Positions 8,846 to 17,765 of a DNA stretch of 64,000 bases are shown here, in pieces. How positions within the stretch are numbered: position 1 is the first letter of the stretch; each line of letters opens with the position of its first letter. A program made the position numbers and the translations under genes. The stretch comes from Gammaproteobacteria bacterium (GTDB taxonomy: Bacteria; Pseudomonadota; Gammaproteobacteria; Ga0077536). A model generated the notes under the pieces. The model was not told where the DNA came from. It was given only the letters and a program-made list of their open reading frames with translations, and searched no databases. The stretch covers positions 1 to 64,000 of the forward strand of contig JAJFJQ010000066.1 in NCBI GenBank assembly GCA_021773835.1. The letters are read 5' to 3'.

Positions 8846-9787
8846 CTAGGGTGCCTTCCCCGGCCGCGCTTGCGTTGCTGTGAACCAAACGCCGCCTACT
8901 ATCCCCGCCCAAACAAATATCGCATAAGTGCCGATTGACATGATCATGGCAGCCTCTTGTGAGATCCCAATGGTCGCGAAAAGAAAAATGAAACTTGCCT
9001 CACGCACGCCCAGCCCGCCGACACTGATTGGTAAAAACGTCGCGAACCAGACCAACGGCACCAACGCAAAAACAGCGAGCCAGTGCACCGGTAATGAAAA
9101 CGCCAGCACCACCACATAAGTGATCCCAACGGTGATTATTTGATAGAGCACCGAGGCGACAAAAACCACCAAGATGCGCTTCGGGTCGCGCAACACAAGG
9201 CCGAGTGTCGCTACCGCGTCATTGACCCAGCGAATATTTATCGGCCGCGGTCGCCAATAGCGATACGCCAGAGCTACTGCCAGCAACGATAGGACGGTGA
9301 GCACGACGGCTAGTGTTACAAACAACTCGATAGTCCGCGGCAGTTCGAACCAACATTGGGCGAGGACGGACAACAATACCAAGCTGCATACGCCCATAAC
9401 CCGCTCGATTACAACGAGTGAGAATGCGGTGCTAGGAGAAACCGCTGCTTTCGCTAACCATATGACCCGCAGCGCATCGCCGCCGATGGAGCTCGGCAAA
9501 AACAGGTTGAAATAACCAGCAGCGAAATACTGATAGACGTGCGACGTCAGCTTCAGCCGGGCAAAGGGGTCGAACAGCAATTTGAAGCGGTACGCCCCGA
9601 GGACCGTCTCGAACAAAACAAGGGCTGCGCCTGCGATCAAATAAGGCACATTAGCGCCCACCAAAAGACGCGCAAGTTCCTTAAATTCTATTCCTCTTAA
9701 ACAGAAAGCGAACAGGCCAATACTGGTCACAATTTTTGCGATGGTAACCAACCGGTTCCGCGCAATTGATGGCTTACCTAGACGCAA
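8846..9787 (-). CDS. lysylphosphatidylglycerol synthase TM region-like (UPF0104) membrane protein
   Basis: 313-residue inner-membrane protein with about seven to eight transmembrane segments. It matches the LPG_synthase_TM / flippase-like domain: the conserved NLFLPSSIGGDALRV segment (about 94-108) and a C-terminal PISVGGLGVREASF segment are family hallmarks. It lacks the cytoplasmic aminoacyltransferase domain of MprF, so it is a stand-alone membrane domain. Such proteins often sit beside polyprenyl-phosphate glycosyltransferases and may move or use lipid-linked sugars; that role is inferred here from the GT2 and GT-C neighbours. It is convergent with the PEP-CTERM gene and divergent from the deacetylase-GT2 fusion, with a 304-bp gap (9788-10091) where no promoter could be supported. 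Confidence 0.85.
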   Translation of the reverse strand: MRLGKPSIARNRLVTIAKIVTSIGLFAFCLRGIEFKELARLLVGANVPYLIAGAALVLFETVLGAYRFKLLFDPFARLKLTSHVYQYFAAGYFNLFLPSSIGGDALRVIWLAKAAVSPSTAFSLVVIERVMGVCSLVLLSVLAQCWFELPRTIELFVTLAVVLTVLSLLAVALAYRYWRPRPINIRWVNDAVATLGLVLRDPKRILVVFVASVLYQIITVGITYVVVLAFSLPVHWLAVFALVPLVWFATFLPISVGGLGVREASFIFLFATIGISQEAAMIMSIGTYAIFVWAGIVGGVWFTATQARPGKAP

Positions 9788-10091
9788 TTATTTTATCCGT
9801 CTCGTTGGTCGAATAACGTGGTTATGCAACGCACATCCGACTCGTTCCAATTTCCCGTTTGCGACACTGAGGTCGGTTGCTGTTCGAGGTTGAGTGACAA
9901 CAAAGCCATCTGCCGAGATGCACAGCCGAAACGATAGTATACTGCGACGTCTGGGTCAGATGACTTCATGCTAGTGCAGAATACGATGCTTCATCCTATA
10001 TGGGACATCTGGTAGCTAATGGTTCAGCAATCGCTGACCCAATCAATAAATTTCTGTCCAATTGATCCGTACGACAGCTGAGCGAGACCCA

Positions 10092-11780
10092 ATGATCGAG
10101 GCGACTGCAACTGGCGCGCGAAAGCACATCGTAACGATCAATATCGAAGATTATTTTCAAGTCGGTACATTTAGTCAGCTTATACCGTTTAGCCACTGGG
10201 AACGCTTCGATGCACGCATAAAACGCAATACCGAGGCAGCTCTCGATTTGCTCGATCGGTCTGCGACGATAGCGACGTTTTTTGCCAGCGGTTGGATTGG
10301 GGAAAACTATCCTGAGATATTGCGCAGTGTTGTTGATGCAGGGCACGAAGTTGCCTGCCAAGGATTTTACCAACAATCGATCCGCGATATTTCACCACCT
10401 GCATTTCGAGAAGATCTACGTCGCTCACGCAGTGCCATTGAGAACGCGACTGGTCATGCCGTACAAGGCTTTCGCGTTGGCCGCGGCCGCATTAGCGCAG
10501 ACGACGTCTGGGCGCTCGACATTTTGGCCGAAGAAAACTTCAGTTACGATTCGAGCATCTGTCCAATAGGCCGTCAGTTCGCAAACCAGAAAGAACGTTT
10601 CATACTGCACCAATATACGTCGCGCAGCGGCGACTTATGGGAAGTTCCCGCTTCAGCGACTAGGCTATTTGGTTGGGCGATCCCTTTTTCCGGCGGGAAT
10701 TATATCCGGCAGATGCCGGCCTGGCTGACCCGTGAAGCGGTCGCGCGCTGGGTCGAGCGGCGCCATGCACCATTGGTCATGTACTTCCATATTTGGGAAC
10801 TCGATACGGACCAGCCTGTAATCAATGCAGCAACTTGGCTACAACGGCTGCGCCATTATCGAAATCTCGCCGGCATGCCCGAACGCATCCGCTATTTCTT
10901 AGACAGCTACGCGTTCACTTCGATCAATAGTTATTTGGAGCTTGGAGATCTCCAAATTGAGCCCGAGACCAGGACAGCCCTTCAGCCACCCGTCGTGATC
11001 GAACGCGACGGCGAGGCTGAAGGGGTAGGCGGTGAACTAACCGAGCTGAGCATCGTGATCCCTTGCTACAACGAAGAAGCCTCGCTTTCCTACCTAAATA
11101 AAACCTTGGCCAATTTTTCCACTGCCAGCCGCGGGTCTTTGCTACCGAACTTTATCTTTGTTGATGATGGGAGCCACGATACGACCTGGGACAAACTCAA
11201 CGCATATTTCGCCGATCGCAGTGATTGTAAATTGGTGCGTCATGCGAAAAACGAAGGGATCGCGGCAGCGATTATTACTGGATTCAAAAACTCAACGAGT
11301 GACATCGTTGCTGTACTCGACGCGGACTGCACTTTTAATCCAATTCAGCTCATTGAGATGGTGCCAATGCTGAGTGATGAAGTCGCGGCCGTCGCGGCTT
11401 CGCCCCTGCATTCGCAAGGCAGTCTCGCGAATGTCCCCGGGTGGCGTTTACTACTGTCACGAGGCGCTGCGTTCCTCTACCGCAGCGTACTGCATCACAA
11501 ATTCACAAGTTATACGAGTTGCTTTCGCGTCTACCGCCGTTCGGCAGTGGCCGATATTTCCGTTTCTAATTACGGATTTTGCGGCGTCACGGAGATACTT
11601 GCGCGTCTTGATTTAGCCGGTTACCGCATAGTCGAATGTCCGGCCGAGCTTGAAACACGACTTCTCGGTCAATCAAAGATCAATTTATTTAAGACAATTG
11701 GCGGTCATCTACATTTGATCGCTCGATTAGCAGCGGCTCGCTGGTTGAAAATCCCGCTGCCGGATGGCACTAACAACTAG
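10092..11780 (+). CDS. degenerate NodB polysaccharide deacetylase fused to GT2 glycosyltransferase
   Basis: 562-residue two-domain protein. Residues ~10-290 match the XrtA/PEP-CTERM-locus polysaccharide deacetylase subfamily (IEDYFQV, YDSSI, PFSGGNY, YFHIWE). The motif-1 Asp is Asn17, and the H-x3-H metal site is Q90 and Q94, so deacetylase activity is probably lost. Residues ~318-555 are a family 2 glycosyltransferase resembling dolichyl-phosphate-mannose synthase (IVIPCYNEE, FVDDGS, and a DAD metal motif in VLDADCTF) without C-terminal membrane segments. It may make a polyprenyl-phosphate sugar. ATG 10092 is preferred over an upstream TTG at 10062. It starts a three-gene operon with gaps of 3 and 0 bp. 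Confidence 0.85.
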   Translation: MIEATATGARKHIVTINIEDYFQVGTFSQLIPFSHWERFDARIKRNTEAALDLLDRSATIATFFASGWIGENYPEILRSVVDAGHEVACQGFYQQSIRDISPPAFREDLRRSRSAIENATGHAVQGFRVGRGRISADDVWALDILAEENFSYDSSICPIGRQFANQKERFILHQYTSRSGDLWEVPASATRLFGWAIPFSGGNYIRQMPAWLTREAVARWVERRHAPLVMYFHIWELDTDQPVINAATWLQRLRHYRNLAGMPERIRYFLDSYAFTSINSYLELGDLQIEPETRTALQPPVVIERDGEAEGVGGELTELSIVIPCYNEEASLSYLNKTLANFSTASRGSLLPNFIFVDDGSHDTTWDKLNAYFADRSDCKLVRHAKNEGIAAAIITGFKNSTSDIVAVLDADCTFNPIQLIEMVPMLSDEVAAVAASPLHSQGSLANVPGWRLLLSRGAAFLYRSVLHHKFTSYTSCFRVYRRSAVADISVSNYGFCGVTEILARLDLAGYRIVECPAELETRLLGQSKINLFKTIGGHLHLIARLAAARWLKIPLPDGTNN

Positions 11781-11783
11781 CGC

Positions 11784-13097
11784 ATGACACAACGAGACCT
11801 TAGGCAAAACTGGGCAGTGTTGGGTGGCGGCATGCTCGGTCTCACACTCGCCCTGCGACTCGCACAGCGCGGCAACAAGGTCACGGTGATCGAAGCCGCC
11901 CCGAGCCTAGGCGGGCTGACTGCGAGTTTTAGCTACGAGGACATAACATGGGACCGCTACTATCACGTCATTGAATCTTGCGATCGGCATCTCCTTGCTT
12001 TGTTGAGTGAGCTCGGCATGGAAAAAATGGTCTCATGGGCGGTAACGAAGACAAATTTCTATGACGGTAGTGGCTTGTACCCCTTAAATAATGTATTCGA
12101 TTATTTGCGACTGCCGGTCCTCGGTCCGATCGATAAAGCCCGGCTCGGGTTCAACATTCTTTATGGTTCCGTAATTAAAGACGGGATTGGTCTGGAGCAC
12201 CAAAAAGTTGCAGATTGGCTGATTCGATGGTCGGGACGCCGAACGTTTGAAAAGCTCTGGCGTCCATTGTTGCGCGCGAAGCTCGGAGACAATGTCGAAC
12301 TTGCGTCCGCGGCCTATATTTGGTCGATTATCCAGCGATTCTACGGCGCCAGACAAGGCCAAAGTAAAACCGAATTATTCGGCTATGTCCGAGGCGGCTA
12401 CACGCAAGTGATCGATGCGATGGTACGTGCTCTGAAGGGTCACGATGTAGGCTTCGATATCGGAAGCCCCGTTACTGCTATATCGGCGGGCACGCAAAAC
12501 GTCGTCGTTACAACCGACAAAGAGACACGGCACTACGATCAAGTTGCGGTAACCTTTGCCTCACCAATTGCCGCCCAAATCTGCGAGGGGTTGAGCCCGC
12601 AAGAAAAGGCCCGCCATGAGGGGATCCAATACCAAGGTGTTGTCTGCGCTTCGGTGCTACTTAAGCGACCACTTGGCGGTGCCTACCTAACCTACATCAC
12701 CGACGAGCGGATGCCATTTACGACGGTAATCGAAATGTCTTCTTTGGTTGATCGTGAATTGATCGGCGGCCACCATCTAGTTTATTTACCCAAATATGTG
12801 CCGAGTGCGGATCCGTTTTTGGATGCAAGCGATAGCGAGGTTGAACAACTCTTCATGCCTGCACTTTTGCGCATGTTCCCTGAGCTCAAAATGTCCGATA
12901 TCGACGCCCTGCATGTTGCACGGACACGTTTTGTCACTGCAATATCAACCTTGAACTATTCGGCGAAGTTACCGCCGATGCAAACGGCGGTTCCCGGACT
13001 CTATATCTGCAATTCCGCACACATTGTCAATGCGGCGCTGAGCGTTAACGAATCCATCGAACTCGCGAATCGATGCGCAAACGAGATCTGCAGCTAA
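11784..13097 (+). CDS. NAD(P)/FAD-dependent oxidoreductase (amine oxidase / UGM-like)
   Basis: 437-residue flavoprotein. The N-terminal Rossmann fingerprint (AVLGGGMLGLTLALRLAQRG, about 11-30) ends in VIEAAPSLGGLTAS, the GG doublet typical of the protoporphyrinogen oxidase / phytoene desaturase / UDP-galactopyranose mutase superfamily. The C-terminal FAD-binding segment GLYICNSAHIVNAALSVNESI is also present. The substrate is unknown. In glycan loci such proteins are often annotated as UDP-galactopyranose mutase-like. It lies 3 bp after the deacetylase-GT2 fusion and its stop abuts the ATG of the next deacetylase, so the three are surely co-transcribed. Confidence 0.85.
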   Translation: MTQRDLRQNWAVLGGGMLGLTLALRLAQRGNKVTVIEAAPSLGGLTASFSYEDITWDRYYHVIESCDRHLLALLSELGMEKMVSWAVTKTNFYDGSGLYPLNNVFDYLRLPVLGPIDKARLGFNILYGSVIKDGIGLEHQKVADWLIRWSGRRTFEKLWRPLLRAKLGDNVELASAAYIWSIIQRFYGARQGQSKTELFGYVRGGYTQVIDAMVRALKGHDVGFDIGSPVTAISAGTQNVVVTTDKETRHYDQVAVTFASPIAAQICEGLSPQEKARHEGIQYQGVVCASVLLKRPLGGAYLTYITDERMPFTTVIEMSSLVDRELIGGHHLVYLPKYVPSADPFLDASDSEVEQLFMPALLRMFPELKMSDIDALHVARTRFVTAISTLNYSAKLPPMQTAVPGLYICNSAHIVNAALSVNESIELANRCANEICS

Positions 13098-14078
13098 ATG
13101 GCCGCAGCTAACGAAAAGTCAGCAGCAACCTTATCGCTCGACCTCGATGATCTCTGGGCTTATCTCCGAACGCGCGGCGACAGGCGCTGGCAAGATTACC
13201 CATCGTACCTCGACCGGGCGGTTCCACGTATGCTCCGCCTCTTTAAATCCCTAAACTTAACAATCACCGTATTTGTTGTCGGTCGCGATGCAGAAATCCC
13301 ACGCAACCAGGATCTTCTCTCGACTATTTTAAACGCCGGACACGAATTGGCTAGCCACTCCTACGAGCATTCGGTGGATTTCCATCGCGCCACAGCGGAA
13401 ACCGTTAACGACGAACTTGAGCGAACCGAGAGCGCAATCCAAGTAATCGGCGGGCCTCGCCCAATCGGGTTCCGCGGTCCTTCATTTCGGTTGTCGGAAA
13501 CAATAATTGAAACATTAATTCAGCGGGAATATCGTTATGACGCGTCGACATTTCCCACCTTTGCGGGGCCGCTTGCGCGCGCCTACTATCGAGCGAAAAA
13601 CCCGACACTCGGCCCAGATAGGGAGCGTGTTAGGGATCTGTTCGGCTCGTTCCGTGACGGTAGGCGCCCTTTAAAACCGTACCGTTGGTCGGTTGGTGAT
13701 ACTTCGATTTGCGAATTACCGGTCACGACTTTCCCACTTTTCCGGATGCCGATCCACCTGACTTACATCAATTTCCTTGCTGACCATTCGCCGTTACTCG
13801 CGCGGGTGTATTTTAGGAGCGCGCTAGCATGCTGCCGGATGTTTGGAACTACGCCTTCGCTGTTGTTACATGCCGCAGATTTTATCGGATCAAACGATGA
13901 CGATTGCCCGCAGTTTCTACCAGGCATGAAACGGAGTAGTGAAGAGAAAATCGCCTTTTTGCATAACATATTGCTTTGTTACGCGGGAAACTTTGGGGTA
14001 ACGGCGCTGGGAAGTTTCGTCGAAAATGAGGTGAGCAATACGGAGCTAAAGGTACTTAGCGTGTCGAGTCTTCATTAA
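13098..14078 (+). CDS. polysaccharide deacetylase family protein (intact NodB motifs)
   Basis: 326-residue NodB-fold carbohydrate esterase. Motif 1 is LSLDLDD (D15, D17, D18), motif 2 is SHSYEH (H87 and H91), and motif 3 is FRGPSF (R126), so the metal site and catalytic Asp are in place. It probably removes N-acetyl or O-acetyl groups from a glycan. No signal peptide is evident, suggesting action on lipid-linked or precursor sugar on the cytoplasmic side. It contrasts with the degenerate deacetylase domain two genes upstream and may supply the activity lost there. The ATG directly follows the previous stop. It is convergent with the GT-C gene, with 10 bp between the genes. Confidence 0.87.
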   Translation: MAAANEKSAATLSLDLDDLWAYLRTRGDRRWQDYPSYLDRAVPRMLRLFKSLNLTITVFVVGRDAEIPRNQDLLSTILNAGHELASHSYEHSVDFHRATAETVNDELERTESAIQVIGGPRPIGFRGPSFRLSETIIETLIQREYRYDASTFPTFAGPLARAYYRAKNPTLGPDRERVRDLFGSFRDGRRPLKPYRWSVGDTSICELPVTTFPLFRMPIHLTYINFLADHSPLLARVYFRSALACCRMFGTTPSLLLHAADFIGSNDDDCPQFLPGMKRSSEEKIAFLHNILLCYAGNFGVTALGSFVENEVSNTELKVLSVSSLH

Positions 14079-14088
14079 CCAAATATCT

Positions 14089-15687
14089 TTACAGACCAGG
14101 TTTTGCTTTTCGAAACTTCGGACGCAAGAGAAACCACGATCCCTTATGATCGTCCACCAACCGAATATAGTACTCCTCGATAAACTCACTAACACCGCCG
14201 CCGCGTCGCTCTATCATCTTCCGATTCTTCTCGTCGATATAAATGTAGGGTGCACTAGCCGCACGGAGCTGCTCCGGGACTTGCTCCCATTGTGCCTGTA
14301 GAAAATAATTCCATGGCCACCCGATAATAGGCAACGCAGGTTGTCGCCCCGACAGATGGTAGTAAAGCGGATCGCCGAGCACGTAGATCGCACCGGGAAA
14401 GGCCATTTTGTCGCCCAAAAACCGCGTGCTCCGATGGATTTTGGCATAGTCGCTATTGATTCCCATCTGCAGATCTAGAAGATCGCCGCGTTGTTGAAGA
14501 TAAATGACCGCAAAAGGCGTGAGCTTTTGGCCCGCCGGCACCGCTACCGCTCCGGTCACCGGCACGACAAAGGCGAGCGCCAGTAGCATCGCTCTGCGTT
14601 GCAAGGTCGGTGATGAGTCCACTATGTAACGAGTGAGTTCTCCGATCCCGCGCACCGAAAGGATCCCAGCCGGTGGAAACAGGATAAGGAAATGATACTG
14701 CCACCAAGAAAATCGTTGCACGAGGATCAATCCAAGGCCAACGATCAACCAAGCAAGCAACATGGTCGTCAATGGATCACGGTCCGATCGCCACCAGTGA
14801 AAAATGGCGATAATTATGAATCCACTCCAGGCCAAATAGAACGTTAGAAAAAAGCGAGACGATTCCAGTAGTCTGATATACGGCGCATTTGGGGAAGTAG
14901 TTAAAGCCTGTGGCGGATAAACGAAGGCAGTCCAAATCAGCTCGTCGAGCGCGCCATCGATCCAGAACTTACCAACCACGATCCCCAATACGACCGCGAC
15001 ACCAACGCTCACCGGTATCCAAATGTTCTTTATGATTGAGCGAATAGGTAGGCTTTGCGTCGAGTAGACGTGGAACGATGTCACTAACCAAAAAACGACG
15101 AATAGTGGAGCAAACAGTAATTTAAAGACCACCGCGATACCCGCGCAAACTCCCGACGCGAACGCTAACCAGCGTTGTGCCTTTGTGGACGAAGGCGGCC
15201 GTGTCACGAGCCAGGCGCTTAGAAAAATTGGCAGACCGACAAGGATCTCCAATTGGGTCAATAGAAACGGCTCGGAACTAACATAGTAAACAGAAATCAC
15301 CGCAATGGGCGCGACCGCGGATAGCCATGGAAAGCAGTAATACCTTCGTAGCGTCACCATTAGAACCAGAGCAAACGTGCTCATCCAAATGAGCTCTAGT
15401 GTGTGTACGCCAACCTCTGTATACCCGAAGAGTTCGCCAGCGGTGAAGTAGAACCAAAACAGGCCGGGCATCTTGTTGTCCCAAAAATCCACATACAACA
15501 CGCCCCCTGCGGCAATCGCTTTAGCGCCGCTAAGTGCAACAACCTGATCGGCAACAAAGGGATAAAAGAGATTTGGTATCGCGGTTATCAGGAAGACAAC
15601 CGTTGAGGCGATGTACCACACCCATCCCAGCCGATTTTTGGGCTCGTTCCGGACGGGGCTGCTGGGCGTCTCATGCGCGTCGGTCAT
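14089..15687 (-). CDS. GT-C fold glycosyltransferase, GT39/ArnT-like
   Basis: Integral membrane protein of 532 residues with about ten transmembrane segments and a C-terminal soluble region. The first periplasmic loop carries VADQVVALSGAKAIAAGG and YVDFWDNKMPGLFWFY, typical of the PMT/ArnT-like (PMT_2, GT39/GT83) superfamily. These enzymes use polyprenyl-phosphate sugars as donors on the periplasmic face. The GT2 domain in the facing operon could make that donor. The ATG at 15687 has GGAT upstream; a GTG at 15717 would add 10 residues. It runs in the same direction as the SGNH gene upstream, with a 116-bp gap. Acceptor unknown: exopolysaccharide, lipid or PEP-CTERM protein are possible. Confidence 0.8.
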   Translation of the reverse strand: MTDAHETPSSPVRNEPKNRLGWVWYIASTVVFLITAIPNLFYPFVADQVVALSGAKAIAAGGVLYVDFWDNKMPGLFWFYFTAGELFGYTEVGVHTLELIWMSTFALVLMVTLRRYYCFPWLSAVAPIAVISVYYVSSEPFLLTQLEILVGLPIFLSAWLVTRPPSSTKAQRWLAFASGVCAGIAVVFKLLFAPLFVVFWLVTSFHVYSTQSLPIRSIIKNIWIPVSVGVAVVLGIVVGKFWIDGALDELIWTAFVYPPQALTTSPNAPYIRLLESSRFFLTFYLAWSGFIIIAIFHWWRSDRDPLTTMLLAWLIVGLGLILVQRFSWWQYHFLILFPPAGILSVRGIGELTRYIVDSSPTLQRRAMLLALAFVVPVTGAVAVPAGQKLTPFAVIYLQQRGDLLDLQMGINSDYAKIHRSTRFLGDKMAFPGAIYVLGDPLYYHLSGRQPALPIIGWPWNYFLQAQWEQVPEQLRAASAPYIYIDEKNRKMIERRGGGVSEFIEEYYIRLVDDHKGSWFLLRPKFRKAKPGL

Positions 15688-15803
15688 TGCATTTATCCGA
15701 ATGTTCGTATCAATCACATGAAATATTCGACAGCGTCTGACAGAACGTTGCCAAACAGGTGTCGCAACAACGCTAGCTTATCTCGACCAACTTCAAAGCA
15801 CTA

Positions 15804-17075
15804 TTATTGCCTACCGGACGGACGATGGTCGGCACGTCGTGCATTCGCTAGTGACTCTTTTTCCTGGATCCACTCGACAACTGCATTTGCTGCAAGCTTG
15901 TTTCCACTGGCTGTCCAGTGCACATCGTAGTATGGATAAAGCTCCTCGCCCCGAGCTGCCGCTGTAATGAATGCCGGTCGCAGATCGACAAAATCGATGT
16001 TGTTGTCTTTTGCGAACTCGATTAAACGGTCGGTCGCGAAATTTTCCGCCTCCACTTCTGTGCGCAGGACATCGTTGGGCAGTTCATCTGCATATACTTG
16101 CAAATTACTTGGTGCGATCAATAACAAGAATTGCGTTTTATCTATCGATGACCGGCGTGCCGCAAGCGAAATCGCTCCAGTTGTCATCTTGAATCCGGAC
16201 GTTGCAACTTGACTGTCGATCGCCGCACCCTCACCGCGCCAAGCGAATAATTGTCGATTTTTAGTTGTTGTAAATGAATATGCATCCGTAGTGGAGATTT
16301 CGTCGTCCGGTGTCGTCTTCTGCAACTGTACTAAAGTATGTTTGATAAGGTTCGCAGAAATCGAGAACTGTTTAAGCCATTGGAGAAACCCGCGGTTGTG
16401 CATGGTTCCACGACGATCGGTTCCTGCGACCATGCACGGTAGCAAGCCTCCGGCAACATGTTGCACATCTTCACGCGGATCATTAACCCAGTATTGCCAA
16501 ATTACATAGCGCGGGTCGAGCTTACGTCCGTAATTTTCCAAGTAGCGAGAATGACTGGCTGAGCCAGTGCCTGGAACGGCCAAATTTGCGATCTTCAATC
16601 CAGTTCGTTCCGCCACATGTGTGACCCAGCAATCTTCCATTTCGACGTGGTGACAAAAAGCAAACGAATCGCCTACGACAACACCGTCCCAACGGTTGCT
16701 GTCGTTGTGCATCGTCCTAAAACCGACATGCTCAAACCCTAACGACGTCGTGCTGACGTGATAAATAGCCGGACCAAACTGGACTCGGTGACGCTTGAGA
16801 TTGGGCAGGTTGCGCGCAGCGAGATAGCTGTCGCCTTCGCAAATTTCCAGCCACGATGGTCCAAGGCTCGACCCGGCACTGCTCCATACGCGAACGTGGC
16901 GGATCATGTTTTGGACTGGAAAGGGCAAGTAACCGTATGCAAGCCGCAGACCGACTTCAACTAACAACAGGGCGATGAGCATTCCAAAAACGACCAGCGC
17001 GATTCGAGTTAAGAAATTGGATATCAAAGCCAAGTTGGATGCGCTACCGAGTTCGTCATTCGGGTTAAAGTGCAA
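15804..17075 (-). CDS. membrane-anchored SGNH/GDSL-type esterase
   Basis: 423-residue protein with one N-terminal transmembrane anchor (about 22-48) and a periplasmic SGNH domain. Block I is VVVGDSFAF (Ser137), an Asn-containing block is YWVNDPRED, and the C-terminal acid/base pair is in YDVHWT (D384, H386), so a complete catalytic set is visible. Such proteins in polysaccharide loci act as O-acetyl esterases or acetyltransferases; which one is unknown. The first possible start is a TTG at 17075 with no clear ribosome site, so the true start may lie a little downstream. The 282 bp upstream contain a 15-bp dyad at 17227-17241 but no gene. Confidence 0.78.
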   Translation of the reverse strand: MHFNPNDELGSASNLALISNFLTRIALVVFGMLIALLLVEVGLRLAYGYLPFPVQNMIRHVRVWSSAGSSLGPSWLEICEGDSYLAARNLPNLKRHRVQFGPAIYHVSTTSLGFEHVGFRTMHNDSNRWDGVVVGDSFAFCHHVEMEDCWVTHVAERTGLKIANLAVPGTGSASHSRYLENYGRKLDPRYVIWQYWVNDPREDVQHVAGGLLPCMVAGTDRRGTMHNRGFLQWLKQFSISANLIKHTLVQLQKTTPDDEISTTDAYSFTTTKNRQLFAWRGEGAAIDSQVATSGFKMTTGAISLAARRSSIDKTQFLLLIAPSNLQVYADELPNDVLRTEVEAENFATDRLIEFAKDNNIDFVDLRPAFITAAARGEELYPYYDVHWTASGNKLAANAVVEWIQEKESLANARRADHRPSGRQ

Positions 17076-17226
17076 CGGCCGATGGCGTATTCCGGAAGGA
17101 GCACACGACGGGTAGCGTGTTCATCATTTTTGCGTTGGAGTCAGAGTGGGAATTCAGACCATCAACATGGATTACTTATCCTGCTTGGCCTTAGCTAATT
17201 GCCCTGATTGTCATCGCCGCCAGCGT

Positions 17227-17241
17227 TGTCAAAAATTGACA
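17227..17241. repeat. small palindrome TGTCAA-AAA-TTGACA
   Basis: A perfect 6-bp dyad in the non-coding stretch between the SGNH gene and erpA. It is a possible operator, or a -35-containing element on both strands, but no -10 box at proper spacing was found. Confidence 0.25.
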
Positions 17242-17357
17242 TAATAGTCCGGCCGCATGCGCCGGTTTGCTCTACACATCCACCTGAACGATAGATCATT
17301 TCGTGGGCGACGACAGAATTTCGCGGCTACATTCGCGAGTTGACGGTGGCGACTAAA

Positions 17358-17711
17358 TTACACCGAAAATGAGGACCCACACCCGCACGTTGTTTGGGCG
17401 TTGGGATTGCGGATCACAAACTGCGCGCCTTCCAAGCCCTCGCTGTAGTCAATTTCGGCACCCATCAAATATTGGATACTCATGGGATCAATGAGCAGCT
17501 TCACCCCGCCGTTTGTCACGATCGTGTCGCCATCACCTTCTTTCTCATCAAAGGTGAAACCGTATTGAAATCCGGAGCACCCACCGCCGGAGATAAAGAC
17601 GCGAAGATTTAAGGAATCATCACCCTCTTCTTCGATTAGCGTTTTTACCTTCTGGGCCGCCGAATCGGTAAATACTAGTGGTGCTTCAACAGGATTTTCT
17701 ATGGTATTCAT
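17358..17711 (-). CDS. erpA: iron-sulfur cluster insertion protein ErpA
   Basis: 117-residue A-type Fe-S carrier that delivers clusters to apoproteins such as the isoprenoid enzymes IspG/IspH. The three cluster cysteines are seen in [11 protein letters not shown] and the C-terminal TTCGCGSSF. Length is normal. In Pseudomonas erpA neighbours anmK and a bactofilin gene. Here the bactofilin gene lies 54 bp upstream in the same direction, but anmK is ~12.7 kb away across the glycan island. Confidence 0.96.
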   Translation of the reverse strand: MNTIENPVEAPLVFTDSAAQKVKTLIEEEGDDSLNLRVFISGGGCSGFQYGFTFDEKEGDGDTIVTNGGVKLLIDPMSIQYLMGAEIDYSEGLEGAQFVIRNPNAQTTCGCGSSFSV

Positions 17712-17765
17712 AACTTATTCTCTTTGCTGAACCAAATCAGCTTTAAATCATCGGTATTGGGTGGC

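Noticed and set aside
14089-17357. Direct repeats or a tRNA at the island borders marking integration
   Set aside because: Reading around 4690-4700 and 17076-17357 showed no matching direct repeats, tRNA end or integrase gene.
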